Source: Lysinibacillus sp. KCTC 33748
Lineage (GTDB): Bacteria > Bacillota > Bacilli > Bacillales_A > Planococcaceae
NCBI RefSeq assembly: GCF_002237755.1
Contig: NZ_MWSJ01000033.1
Span: 1-46,090 of the forward strand
Length of the DNA stretch: 46,090 nt
Direction: 5' to 3'
Shown: positions 26,442 to 34,288 of the stretch, piece after piece
Numbering within the stretch: the stretch's first letter is position 1
Layout: the number at the start of each line of letters is the position of its first letter
Program-made: the position numbers and the translations under genes
The notes under the pieces: model-generated
What the model was told of the DNA's origin: nothing
What the model saw: the letters and a program-made list of their open reading frames with translations, nothing else
The model's database searches: none

Positions 26442-27335
26442 TTAAATATGCACTTTTAGTTCCTTCACATATACCGCAGTCCCTGTTATCGTAATATTCA
26501 GTTTCCCCTCATCGTTTTTTACATGTACATGCACACGCCCATCCTTCCCAAGTTCCTGACCCTGTTCTACAATAAGTGTTTTTGGCAATTGAGCTTTCTG
26601 ATCGATATAATTTGCATAATATGCTCCCATTACACCAGAAGCAGTGCCTGTAGTTATATCTTCAATTGTTCCAGAATAAGGTGATGAAAAGTGCCTTGCG
26701 TGCATATTTGCATTCTTATCAAATGCCTCTAAGCAAAAAGGATGCAAGGATGCTTTTGGCATTTCTTCAAGGATAGTTGGAAAATCTGCAGATTGCGGTG
26801 TCATTCTTTCAAAGTATGTTAAATTTTTAATTGGTATTAGCAATGTCCAAATTCCTGTACTTCCATAGACTATCGGTAATTCAGGATGTATCGCTTCCTC
26901 TGTTAGTCCAATTGATTGTGCAAGTTTAGATTTTGAACCATTAAAGGCTTCAAACTGAGGTGTTACATGTTGCATAGTAATATAAATTTGTCCTGCTTGT
27001 TGCTCTTTTATCTCAATTGGAAGAATTCCTGCTTTCGTCTCAATAGTTAGTTTTGACTTATCTTCTAGTAAACCTTGTGTTTTTAATGCATATATCGTAG
27101 CCATCGTTGCATGCCCACATAAATTTACCTCATGCTCTGGTGTAAAATAACGTATACGTAAATCTGCTTTATCCGATTTTAGCGCAAAGGCTGTTTCGTT
27201 AAAGCCTACTTGCTTAGCAATAGCCTGCATTTCCATTTCACTATACTGATTTCCCTCAATGACGACACCTGCTGGATTCCCCATATTAGGGATCGCACTA
27301 AACGCATCATAATGATCTACGGTAACCATTTTCAT
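26442..27335 (-). CDS. PhzF-family isomerase/epimerase
   Basis: A member of the PhzF (phenazine biosynthesis-like) family with the two-lobed diaminopimelate-epimerase fold. The catalytic Glu is E47 in GFNETAF. RYFTPEHEVNLCGHATMA and GTASGVMGAYY are family signatures. Length is 297 aa. No phenazine genes are present nearby, so the substrate is unknown and a metabolite isomerase role is likely. The ATG follows AAAGGAGG. The gene lies 39 bases downstream of the signal peptidase gene and may be cotranscribed with it. Confidence 0.9.
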   Translation of the reverse strand: MKMVTVDHYDAFSAIPNMGNPAGVVIEGNQYSEMEMQAIAKQVGFNETAFALKSDKADLRIRYFTPEHEVNLCGHATMATIYALKTQGLLEDKSKLTIETKAGILPIEIKEQQAGQIYITMQHVTPQFEAFNGSKSKLAQSIGLTEEAIHPELPIVYGSTGIWTLLIPIKNLTYFERMTPQSADFPTILEEMPKASLHPFCLEAFDKNANMHARHFSSPYSGTIEDITTGTASGVMGAYYANYIDQKAQLPKTLIVEQGQELGKDGRVHVHVKNDEGKLNITITGTAVYVKELKVHI

Positions 27336-27374
27336 ATACTTTTCCTCCTTTATTTAAGCTTAGCTACGCACAAA

Positions 27375-27941
27375 CTACTGTTTACTACCAAGCCTTTCAA
27401 ACGGCCACAATACAAAGCCTGCAGTTCCTAAAATTTTATCTTGCGAAACGAATCCGATATCCAAATTCCGACTATCTATGCTTTGTCGACGATTATCCCC
27501 AAGTACGAAAAAATGACCCTCTGGTACAGTCATTTCCCCTAATTGTTCCTCTAGAGTGAAATCATATGTAAAATCACCTTTATCAAGTAATCCTTCTTTA
27601 TATTCTGTTAAATAGGGCTCATCAAAAGCCTCCCCGTTTATAAATAAAACGTCATCTTTGTAGGCTACACGATCTCCTGGTAAACCGATAATTCTTTTAA
27701 TATAATGCTTATCTTGCTTTGTTTCAAAGACAATAACATCGAAGCGGTCATAATCGGTAATTCGTGGTCCCACTTTATTAACAATAACTTTATCTCCAGT
27801 TTCAAAAGTCGGCTCCATTGAGGCACCTTTTACAACTACAGGCGATAGAATAAAATAACGTACACTCATTGTAAAAATGATTGCCATTCCAATCACTTTA
27901 AACCATGACCAAAATTCATTCTTAGTTTGTTTTTGTGTCAC
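27375..27941 (-). CDS. Type I signal peptidase
   Basis: A membrane-bound leader peptidase that cleaves signal peptides of exported proteins. It has one N-terminal membrane helix (about 14-33), the Ser nucleophile S41 in GASMEPT, the general base K82 in YIKRIIGLPGD, and the C-terminal box GDNRRQSIDSRN. At 188 aa it has the single-span SipS/SipT layout. The start is GTG, eight bases after GGAG. Several paralogues are usual in this group, so no specific sip letter is given. Confidence 0.95.
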   Translation of the reverse strand: MTQKQTKNEFWSWFKVIGMAIIFTMSVRYFILSPVVVKGASMEPTFETGDKVIVNKVGPRITDYDRFDVIVFETKQDKHYIKRIIGLPGDRVAYKDDVLFINGEAFDEPYLTEYKEGLLDKGDFTYDFTLEEQLGEMTVPEGHFFVLGDNRRQSIDSRNLDIGFVSQDKILGTAGFVLWPFERLGSKQ

Positions 27942-28049
27942 ACTTTACACTCCAATCCTTTTTCCTTCAAATCCAATCCGATTACATTATTAATGGAGAC
28001 GAATTCCATTCAGAAAAGTTCCATAATTCTAAAAATCATTGAATTCTAA

Positions 28050-28277
28050 AATGCCTATTATTTTTTTGATTCAAGAAAACGTAATTTGCCATTTACAAAC
28101 GAAGGGCTTACCTATGAAACAGCTCATTGGGAAGCATTAAATAATGATTCTCATACGACAATTTATATATCCGATATCGATGCAAATCGAGAAGATGCTT
28201 GGTATTTCTATTTAAAAGATGAAAAAGAGTTAGATGTCCTATACAAAGAGATTTTTCAAAAGATTGAAACGTTATAA
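28050..28277 (+). pseudogene. Possible gene remnant, unknown function
   Basis: The frame is open from 28050 to the stop at 28277 and reads like real protein (for example HTTIYISDIDANREDAWYFY and DEKELDVLYKEIFQKI), acidic and soluble. It has no ATG, and the only candidate start is a TTG at 28086 without a ribosome site. An ATG at 28051 is in another frame. A strong terminator follows at 28306-28333. It may be the 3' part of a decayed gene or a weakly translated 63-aa protein. Confidence 0.4.
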
Positions 28278-28305
28278 TTTTTTTTGTATTTGCCACTCGA
28301 AAACC

Positions 28306-28338
28306 AGCGTATTCGAAAATTCTCGAATACGCTTTTAA
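28306..28338 (+). terminator. Terminator after the 28.1-kb frame
   Basis: Perfect 11-base arms AGCGTATTCGA (28306-28316) and TCGAATACGCT (28323-28333), then TTTA. Supports plus-strand transcription of the preceding frame. Confidence 0.75.
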
Positions 28339-28373
28339 TTTTGGAAAAACAACAATCAAGTTAAACAGAGTCA

Positions 28374-28413
28374 AATAAAAAAGCAATATGTACTTTTTAT
28401 TGTACATATTGCT
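28374..28413 (-). terminator. Terminator of the FMN reductase gene
   Basis: Perfect 12-base arms AGCAATATGTAC (28382-28393) and GTACATATTGCT (28402-28413), with a T run on the minus strand at 28374-28381. Confidence 0.9.
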
Positions 28414-28421
28414 AAAGATCC

Positions 28422-28958
28422 CTATCGAATCGTTTTTAATGCTGTTGCCCAAGGAACAAGCTGATCTAACATTTGATTTACTGAATCTGCTTGCACATCC
28501 TTCGGTTTAAAGACCGAGCCGTTTTCGAAGTCAGTAAATAAGGATAGAGCAGGATGCACGCGAACATCTGCTACTAATAATTCACCAAGAATTCCACGTA
28601 AATGTTCAGCCGCTCTTGCACCACCGACAGAACCATAAGAAACAATACCTGCGGCCTTATTATTCCATTCCACGCGTAAGTAGTCTAATGCATTTTTTAG
28701 TGCACCGGTAATGGAATGATTATATTCCCCAACGATAAAAACAAACCCATCACATGCAGCAACACTTTGCGACCACTCAGCTACTCCAGAAGTATCTCCT
28801 CCTGGCTCACCTAGCAATGGTAATTTAAAGTTAGCGATATCAATTATTTCATATTCCGCATCACGACGCTTTTCTGCTACTGCCTTTACCCATTCACCAA
28901 CTTGTGGGCTTAAACGCCCTTCACGAGTACTCCCTAAAATAACCCCAATTTTCAACAT
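28422..28958 (-). CDS. NAD(P)H-dependent FMN reductase
   Basis: A flavodoxin-like oxidoreductase of the NADPH-dependent FMN/quinone/azo reductase family (ChrR, YhdA type). The FMN phosphate loop reads GSTREGRLS (9-17); GEYNHSITGALKNALDYL is the second flavin-binding block, and SYGSVGGARAAEHLR follows. Length is 178 aa, normal. The start is ATG after GGAGGA. Its physiological substrate cannot be read from sequence. Single gene with its own terminator. Confidence 0.9.
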   Translation of the reverse strand: MLKIGVILGSTREGRLSPQVGEWVKAVAEKRRDAEYEIIDIANFKLPLLGEPGGDTSGVAEWSQSVAACDGFVFIVGEYNHSITGALKNALDYLRVEWNNKAAGIVSYGSVGGARAAEHLRGILGELLVADVRVHPALSLFTDFENGSVFKPKDVQADSVNQMLDQLVPWATALKTIR

Positions 28959-29171
28959 ATGACTCCTCCTTCATTCATCCCTTAAATTGTGACCGAATCA
29001 TTCACTTACATTAAAAACGGTTCTCTTAGCCATGTTGTACAGGAATCCATTTCTTTATTCAATATACATATAGTTAATTAAACCATTTTTACTTTGAATT
29101 AAATTATCTTTAATCCAAGATAAAAATATCATATATTTATAAAAAATACCAATTATTTCATTCAAATTAAA
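28959..29171. other. AT-rich spacer
   Basis: About 210 bases of very AT-rich DNA between the FMN reductase and DUF2164 genes. Probably contains the reductase promoter. No repeat or hairpin stands out. Confidence 0.4.
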
Positions 29172-29420
29172 TTATTTTAATTTAGTAGGTCTTTCTAATG
29201 CTGCAAGTTCATCCTCAATTGAAGCATATTGTCTTTCTACAACATATTTGGTATCCGATATAGCTGCATTATAAATATGCGGAGCAATATTTTCCTTTAT
29301 AAAATCAAATACTCTTTCTGCTTCAAATTCAGAAATATCCTCATCTCGATTATTGTAGAAAAATCGTTGAATATCAGCTATTATTGTTTCTTGTTGTTCT
29401 TTTGTTAATCGAATAAACAA
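29172..29420 (-). CDS. DUF2164 family protein
   Basis: An 82-aa acidic helical protein of unknown function. The pattern LTKEQQETIIADIQRFFYN followed by E-rich helices and ENIAPHIYNAAISDTK matches the DUF2164 family. The start is TTG, nine bases after GAGAGGAG; no ATG lies near. No membrane segment. Single gene. Confidence 0.78.
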   Translation of the reverse strand: MFIRLTKEQQETIIADIQRFFYNNRDEDISEFEAERVFDFIKENIAPHIYNAAISDTKYVVERQYASIEDELAALERPTKLK

Positions 29421-29562
29421 TCCAAAACGCTCCTCTCATTGCAATGAATACTCACCTATCATAACACTCTAAAATTAATCCATGCATAAAAAGACTGAAT
29501 TTTATTTTATAGTGATGAAAACAAAATACGCAAAAAAATTTGGTGAATGTTATGGCACTTCC

Positions 29563-29632
29563 AGTGAGGGTGATTTCCGTTCCAGGCTACTCGCACAACA
29601 AAGCGCCCAGCCGGAACGGAAATCAGCCCCTA
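29563..29632. repeat. Intergenic repeat family A, short hairpin copy
   Basis: TGATTTCCGTTCC (29571-29583) and GGAACGGAAATCA (29613-29625) are a perfect 13-base inverted repeat around a loop containing GGCTACTCGC and AAGCGCCCAG. This is the smallest clear family A copy, reduced to its two ends. A plus-strand frame reading through it is not considered a gene. Confidence 0.75.
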
Positions 29633-29704
29633 GTTTTGTAGAAGATCATACTTTATTTAATAGGACACCTAAATTTCTTTAACACAATAGTTTTTCAACA
29701 ACAC

Positions 29705-29746
29705 AAAAAGGCTGAATTATATTACATACTATAATTCAGCCTTTTT
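29705..29746. terminator. Bidirectional terminator
   Basis: Perfect 16-base arms AAAAAGGCTGAATTAT (29705-29720) and ATAATTCAGCCTTTTT (29731-29746). It lies just past the stop codon of the 74-aa membrane protein gene. Confidence 0.93.
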
Positions 29747-29750
29747 AATA

Positions 29751-29975
29751 TTACTGGTTACATTTAAATGAATAGTTTGTTGATAGAAACTTCTTTTCTT
29801 TTGAGACGATGGCTTCGCCGCCATCTTTTTCACATTGCTCGGTCATCGCATCAATTTTTTTGGCATTCATCGTATTTGTCATAACTGTCATGCCTACCCC
29901 AAACACAGCAATTAGCAAACCAATCATGATCCATAACTTGCCGCCTTTATTGCCAGCAGGTCTTTCATTCGCCAC
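29751..29975 (-). CDS. Small membrane protein, unknown function
   Basis: A 74-aa protein with a short basic N-terminus, one membrane helix (about 13-33, LWIMIGLLIAVFGVGMTVM) and a soluble tail with two Cys (EQCEKDGG and FKCNQ) that may form a disulfide outside the cell. The start is GTG, seven bases after GAGAGGGG. It follows yqfO by 15 bases and is probably the last gene of the trmK-yqfO operon. I do not recognise a named family. Confidence 0.75.
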   Translation of the reverse strand: MANERPAGNKGGKLWIMIGLLIAVFGVGMTVMTNTMNAKKIDAMTEQCEKDGGEAIVSKEKKFLSTNYSFKCNQ

Positions 29976-29990
29976 AGATATTCCCCTCTC

Positions 29991-31112
29991 TTACACGAAT
30001 AAAAACGGTTCTGTATGAATAGTAGATTGTACAAATTCAACAGAATATTTTTTATCCTCACACATTCTTGTCATCTTTTTAGCTACTCCGGCAATCATCA
30101 CCTTCTCCACATGATGACCTGGATCTACGATTTGCAGACCAATTGCTTGAGCGTCCTGGGCAGTATGGAAATACATATCACCTGTTAAAAATACATCTGC
30201 CCCTGCACGTTTCGCAGAATAGATATATTTATTGCCGTCGCCTCCGACAAGCGCAACTTTTTTCACTTTCGACTGTAAATCGCCAACAACTCGGACAGCA
30301 GGTACGTCTAACTGCTTCTTGACAAATTGTGTGAATTCGTGAAGAGTCATTTCCTGTGGTAAAAAACCAACTCGCCCTAAGCCCATTACATTTGTTTGCT
30401 GGTCTAGACGAATGAGATCATAGGCAGGTTCTTCATATGGATGTGCATTTAACATTGCCTTTAACACACGATTTTTTACGGATTCCGGAAATACTACTTC
30501 TATCTTTACTTCTTCTTCAACATGTAATTCACCGATAGCACCTACATGTGGATTTGCACCTTCTAGTGGACGGAAGCGCCCTTCCCCCATTGTAGTATAA
30601 CTACACGCTTCATAATCGCCAATACGACCTGCTCCTGCCTTTGCTAATGCCTCGCGTAAATCAGTGGCATTTGCAGTCGGTATAAAAACAGCCAGCTTCA
30701 ACATATTTTCCGCATATGTTTCTTCGAGAATAAAACGGTTTTCAAGCTGGAGAGCATCTGCTAGTAAATCGTTAACACCATCTTCAGCCACATCTAGATT
30801 CGTATGTGCTGCATAAACAGCAATATCATTTTTAATAAGCTTTTCATATAAACGCCCAGCTGGATTGTCAGTACGAATATTCGAAAGTCGTCTAAAAATC
30901 GGTGGATGATGTGCAATGATTAGTTCGCATCCTTGAGCAATAGCCTCATCGGCTACTTCTTCATTTACATCTAACGTGACTAATACTTTTCTTACAGGTT
31001 TGTTTAAAGTGCCAATCGCAAGACCAATAGGGTCATTTTCCATACAGGCTAGCTTTTTAGGCGACCATGATTCAAACAATTGAATAATTTCCTGACCGTT
31101 TACTGTCTTCAT
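29991..31112 (-). CDS. yqfO: Nif3-like dinuclear metal protein YqfO
   Basis: A NIF3/DUF34-family protein with a di-metal site, forming toroidal hexamers. Metal ligands are visible in IAHHPPIF, YAAHTNLDVA, TGDMYFHTAQDA and DPGHHVEK. The 373-aa length includes the PII/CutA-like insert typical of the Bacillus YqfO type (about 130-230). The biochemical role is unsettled; it is sometimes annotated as GTP cyclohydrolase I type 2, a label with weak support. The ATG follows AAGGGG. It starts one base after the trmK stop and is coupled to it. Confidence 0.93.
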   Translation of the reverse strand: MKTVNGQEIIQLFESWSPKKLACMENDPIGLAIGTLNKPVRKVLVTLDVNEEVADEAIAQGCELIIAHHPPIFRRLSNIRTDNPAGRLYEKLIKNDIAVYAAHTNLDVAEDGVNDLLADALQLENRFILEETYAENMLKLAVFIPTANATDLREALAKAGAGRIGDYEACSYTTMGEGRFRPLEGANPHVGAIGELHVEEEVKIEVVFPESVKNRVLKAMLNAHPYEEPAYDLIRLDQQTNVMGLGRVGFLPQEMTLHEFTQFVKKQLDVPAVRVVGDLQSKVKKVALVGGDGNKYIYSAKRAGADVFLTGDMYFHTAQDAQAIGLQIVDPGHHVEKVMIAGVAKKMTRMCEDKKYSVEFVQSTIHTEPFLFV

Positions 31113-31113
31113 C

Positions 31114-31806
31114 TCACAGAACCCCTTCCACTAAATTGAGTAGAGCCACTAACTCTGCACGTTTTTCTTCAATTTCAGGTGTTTGATCTGCCCCTTCAAT
31201 AGACTGTAATACACGCTGCCAATTTTCTTTTTCACGAGCCCATTTTTTTATAAATGCTGGTGATTTTCGTTGCATTAATCTCGGACCAAATATAATTTCC
31301 GGTTCCATTAACGTCATTGTGCTTCTTTGCAATACAAGAATTTCATAAATTTTTTCGTCTTCCTCTAAAATCTCTTCGTCCTGGATTGCCCAATTATGTG
31401 CTAATGCCCATTCACGAATCACTTTAGCATGAATATTTGGCTGCAAAATAAGCCTTGTTACTCCATTTAATTTTTCAGGATGCTTCTCTAAAATGGAGAC
31501 AATCAAAGGACCGCCCATTCCAGCAATAGTAACAGTATCAACATGGTCCGTTTCTTCCACTGCCGCTAAACCACTCGCAAGTCGTACTGTAATTTTTTCT
31601 GTTAAGCCTTCTTTTTGCACTTGTCCTACTGCTGATTCAAATGGCCCTTTCACAACTTCTCCTGCAACTGCATAAGAAGCAATACCTTTATGAATTAAGT
31701 AGCATGGTAAATATGCATGATCGCTCCCAATATCAGCTACAACTGCGCCTGAGGGAACAAAGCTTGCTACTGTTTCTAATCGTTTTGATAATTTTTGTGC
31801 ATTCAT
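31114..31806 (-). CDS. trmK: tRNA (adenine(22)-N(1))-methyltransferase TrmK
   Basis: A class I SAM-dependent methyltransferase that makes m1A22 in tRNA (B. subtilis YqfN/TrmK). The SAM loop is VADIGSDHAYLP (about 21-32), and AGMGGPLIVSIL is the catalytic-side block. The ATG at 31806 is used, with AGGCGG upstream, giving 230 aa. An in-frame TTG at 31827 lies before that site. Just upstream is the terminator-like hairpin at 31861-31904, so trmK needs its own promoter in the short gap. Confidence 0.92.
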   Translation of the reverse strand: MNAQKLSKRLETVASFVPSGAVVADIGSDHAYLPCYLIHKGIASYAVAGEVVKGPFESAVGQVQKEGLTEKITVRLASGLAAVEETDHVDTVTIAGMGGPLIVSILEKHPEKLNGVTRLILQPNIHAKVIREWALAHNWAIQDEEILEEDEKIYEILVLQRSTMTLMEPEIIFGPRLMQRKSPAFIKKWAREKENWQRVLQSIEGADQTPEIEEKRAELVALLNLVEGVL

Positions 31807-32147
31807 TTTTTTACCGCCTGTCTTCAATAGTGTCCATTCTTAGTATGTATGATGTCGAGAAAAAAAACAAATGGAGTTGCCTCAAAAATTTTGAGCAACT
31901 CCATTTTACTGAAGATAAATAAATTGTAGCTGCACCAATTACGATTAAACGCTTTCGGTGCAGCTACTTTTATCAATTATGCCTCGGCAGAATTGCGTCC
32001 GGAATTGGCTTTGTGCTTAGGCCTGCACGATGCAGGTCAGTTAGCCGTTATCGCATGGATGCGATGAATTTAGGCTAACATCCCCTAAGCACTCCTTTCC
32101 GATTCCGTGACATCTGCCAGAGGCTTTAACTTCTGAAAGAAGTTAAA
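31807..32147. other. Spacer between cccA and trmK
   Basis: A 341-base spacer almost filled by a terminator (31861-31904) and a family B repeat (31979-32148). No gene is seen. Confidence 0.7.
31861..31904 (-). terminator. Terminator between cccA and trmK
   Basis: Left arm ATGGAGTTGCCTCAAAA (31871-31887) and right arm TTTTGAGCAACTCCAT (31889-31904) pair over 16 positions with one bulged C. A T run follows on the minus strand. Confidence 0.85.
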
Positions 32148-32148
32148 C
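31979..32148. repeat. Intergenic repeat family B, best-preserved copy
   Basis: Nested inverted repeats: GTGCTTAGG with CCTAAGCAC, CCTGCA with TGCAGG, GTTAGCC with GGCTAAC, ATCGCAT with ATGCGAT, and outer CGGAATTGG with CCGATTCCG. Together they could fold as an outer stem closing a multibranch loop with two hairpins. A further copy is at 42.8 kb. It ends against the cccA stop codon, so cccA transcripts would carry it as a 3' end structure. Confidence 0.75.
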
Positions 32149-32498
32149 TATTTTAGAGTTGAAATGTACTTAGCGATTTCTTTTGCTTCCGCTTCAGTTT
32201 TCATTCCAGGTGTCATTGGTGTGCCTTCGATACCGTTAGTTAAAACGTCTACGATATGAGCCTCATCTAATCCATGTAAGTTTGGACCTACAGAACCAGT
32301 TAAGTCAGCAGCGTGACAGCCAATACAAGATTGTACTAAAGCTGAACCGTCATCAGTAGCTTCTGTCTTTTCGCCACCGCCCTCTTTTTCAGTAGCAATT
32401 TCTTTTTTGTTATCTGCACCTGTTAAAGACATGAAGAAAATAAGACCAACACCAAATGCAAGAATTAAGATGTAAGGAACGACTGGATTGTTTTTCAT
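32148..32498 (-). CDS. cccA: Membrane-anchored cytochrome c-550
   Basis: A small c-type cytochrome of the aerobic respiratory chain, anchored outside the cytoplasmic membrane. An N-terminal membrane helix (about 8-26) is followed by a Glu/Lys/Gly-rich linker, then the haem site CIGCH (C58, C61, H62), with Met95 or Met99 in TPMTPGMK as the likely distal ligand. At 116 aa it is close to B. subtilis CccA (about 120). The ATG follows GAGGAGGGG. Its place next to sigA-dnaG is conserved in Bacillus. Confidence 0.93.
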   Translation of the reverse strand: MKNNPVVPYILILAFGVGLIFFMSLTGADNKKEIATEKEGGGEKTEATDDGSALVQSCIGCHAADLTGSVGPNLHGLDEAHIVDVLTNGIEGTPMTPGMKTEAEAKEIAKYISTLK

Positions 32499-33474
32499 AT
32501 GTTTCCCCTCCTCATTGTAAATCTACTTCTATTATAATATAGAATCAGTCAACATCTAATATTGTACTTCATTAACCATGAAACGAAAAGACCATTCGCT
32601 AAGTTTTCCTTTGTTTGTAACAAATTCGACATTTCTGTATCTATTGGATAAAATATGTCTTGAAATCGCCAATATTTGGACTATCTATTATCTTTTTAGC
32701 AATCAATTATGCCTTTCCAAAATCGGCTTGAAGAAGTTTATCTAAGATTCATTACACGTTGTTATCTTTCCTCTATTTACGCATTCATATACCAAGAAAA
32801 TTAAAATATCTTATTGATATTTGCTAATAGAATACGCCATAGTAATAAGTTCTATTATCATGGCTCATCACCATAACGTATGGTTGATTTCCGTTCCGGC
32901 TGGGCGCTTTGTTGTTGCTGTCGCTTTGCTTTCACACAGATAAAACATTTGTTGCTGTCGCTACGCTTTCGCACAGATAAAACATTTGTTGCTGTCGCTT
33001 CGCTTTCGCACAGATAAAACATTTGCTGACGCTTCGCTTTCGCACAGAGCAAAGCTTCCTGGGGGCGTCCGATGAGCCGCTTCACTCGCACTGCTCGCTG
33101 CAGGGTCTCGGGCCAACAGATGTCTTTTGCGCGAAAGAGTGAGTGCAACGTAGCGGCTGCAGCAGGATGTTGGTCACGGAGGCGTTATACAGGATGTGAT
33201 TTTTTTAGCCTCCGTTCCTCTATTGCTGATCCCCGAGGAGTCGCCCAGCCTCCACTCCAATCAACTTATACAAAAATCAGCCACAACTTCCGGTAATTAA
33301 CCATTAATATTCTATACCTACTGATATCAGTTACTCAGACTATTGTTTTTAGTCTTCAGTAATTTACATGGATAAATTTCGAGATTACATATTGATACCA
33401 AAAGAATCTGTAAGCTATATAAAAGCATACAGATCCTTGTCATTTGTTGGCGAACTAATTTACAAAAAGGGTTC
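32499..33474. other. 976-base spacer, mostly a family A repeat
   Basis: After about 340 AT-rich bases carrying the cccA promoter region comes the largest complete family A repeat (32862-33265), then about 200 AT-rich bases. Frames inside the repeat on both strands have repeat-derived composition and no ribosome sites, so they are not called. Confidence 0.75.
32862..33265. repeat. Intergenic repeat family A, large copy with 37-bp units
   Basis: The left end reads GGCTCATCACCATAACG, then GTTGATTTCCGTTCCGGC and TGGGCG. Three 37-bp units follow in tandem (32912-32948, 32949-32985, 32986-33022) and a truncated fourth runs into AGCAAAGCTTCCTGGGGGC. A further 150-base GC-rich block (GCAGGGTCTCGG, GATGTTGGTCACGGAGGCG) is present before the right end GGAGTCGCCCAGCCTCC and AATCAAC. 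The ends are inverted (GTTGATT and AATCAAC). Confidence 0.85.
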
Positions 33475-34038
33475 TTATAATAAGTTTATGATATAATAGC
33501 TGATCAGTGCTAGTAACCCTAGGACACCTGAGACCGTGAAATAAAGTAGCTTCATTTTTAAACCTGACCAAAGCCAAACTCCACAGTTCGCTGCAATCAA
33601 GCAAAACAACGCGGTATTATTTCCGTTAAAATATGTAGTGTAAATTCGAATAGACATACTGAACAATAAAACAGCGGCTAGCAAATGGAAAACAGGCGCT
33701 AATAAATCATTTTTTCGTGCCATTCGAAATGCCGTCAGAAATAATACTATAGCAGCTATTCCAACGACTATCGTTAAAATGATCATGAAAGATGGTATTG
33801 TAAAATAAAAAGTTAGCAGAGTAATCATCGCAATACATATACCTGCAATTACAAGTAGCAGCTTTCTCTTTTCAGAAGGCAAAATAGCTTGTTTATGATG
33901 TACTGGTTCTAACTCCTCTAAATTTTCCCCCTCTGCATAAAGAGCGGCTAAAAAGTCACAGTAATGTTCTGGTAATAGCTTATTTTGCTTCCAAAACAAA
34001 ATCTCATTCAAGATTATTTTTTTTCGAGGATTTGTCAT
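33475..34038 (-). CDS. Multi-pass membrane protein, unknown function
   Basis: A 187-aa protein with a 60-residue soluble N-terminus (EILFWKQNKLLPEHYCDFL, a helical segment) and about five or six membrane helices from residue 60 onward. No catalytic motif is recognised. The ATG at 34038 lies eight bases after GGAG; an in-frame ATG at 34056 lies upstream of that site. The N-terminal helix followed by stacked helices vaguely recalls DUF2157-type membrane proteins. It sits alone between cccA and sigA. Confidence 0.8.
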   Translation of the reverse strand: MTNPRKKIILNEILFWKQNKLLPEHYCDFLAALYAEGENLEELEPVHHKQAILPSEKRKLLLVIAGICIAMITLLTFYFTIPSFMIILTIVVGIAAIVLFLTAFRMARKNDLLAPVFHLLAAVLLFSMSIRIYTTYFNGNNTALFCLIAANCGVWLWSGLKMKLLYFTVSGVLGLLALISYYIINLL

Positions 34039-34238
34039 AATTTTTGCTCCAAACATTGCTTTATATGGTTGTTATTCCAATTTTATCTCAAAACATTGCC
34101 GAACACATCTATATAAAGTAGCAAAAATATTAAGTTTGTCACATTCTAGTACATGATATAAACATTTTCGAAACAATATTTTCTTTTGATAGACTTTGTT
34201 TATACGAGTATTTTTCTGATTCAATAGTAGCACAAAAA

Positions 34239-34274
34239 GGGCTATCTAATTAGTCGTCACTAATTAGATAGCCC
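34239..34274 (-). terminator. Terminator after sigA
   Basis: Perfect 15-base arms (34239-34253 and 34260-34274) around a TCGTCA loop; minus-strand T run at 34234-34238. Ends the dnaG-sigA transcript. Confidence 0.93.
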
Positions 34275-34288
34275 CAGTCTGTATAACC

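Noticed and set aside
29482..29682. 66-codon plus-strand frame
   Set aside because: It reads through the short family A hairpin and lacks a ribosome site.
32858..33148. 96-codon minus-strand frame over the family A repeat
   Set aside because: Its sequence is the 37-bp unit translated three times, with no ribosome site; it is a product of the repeat.
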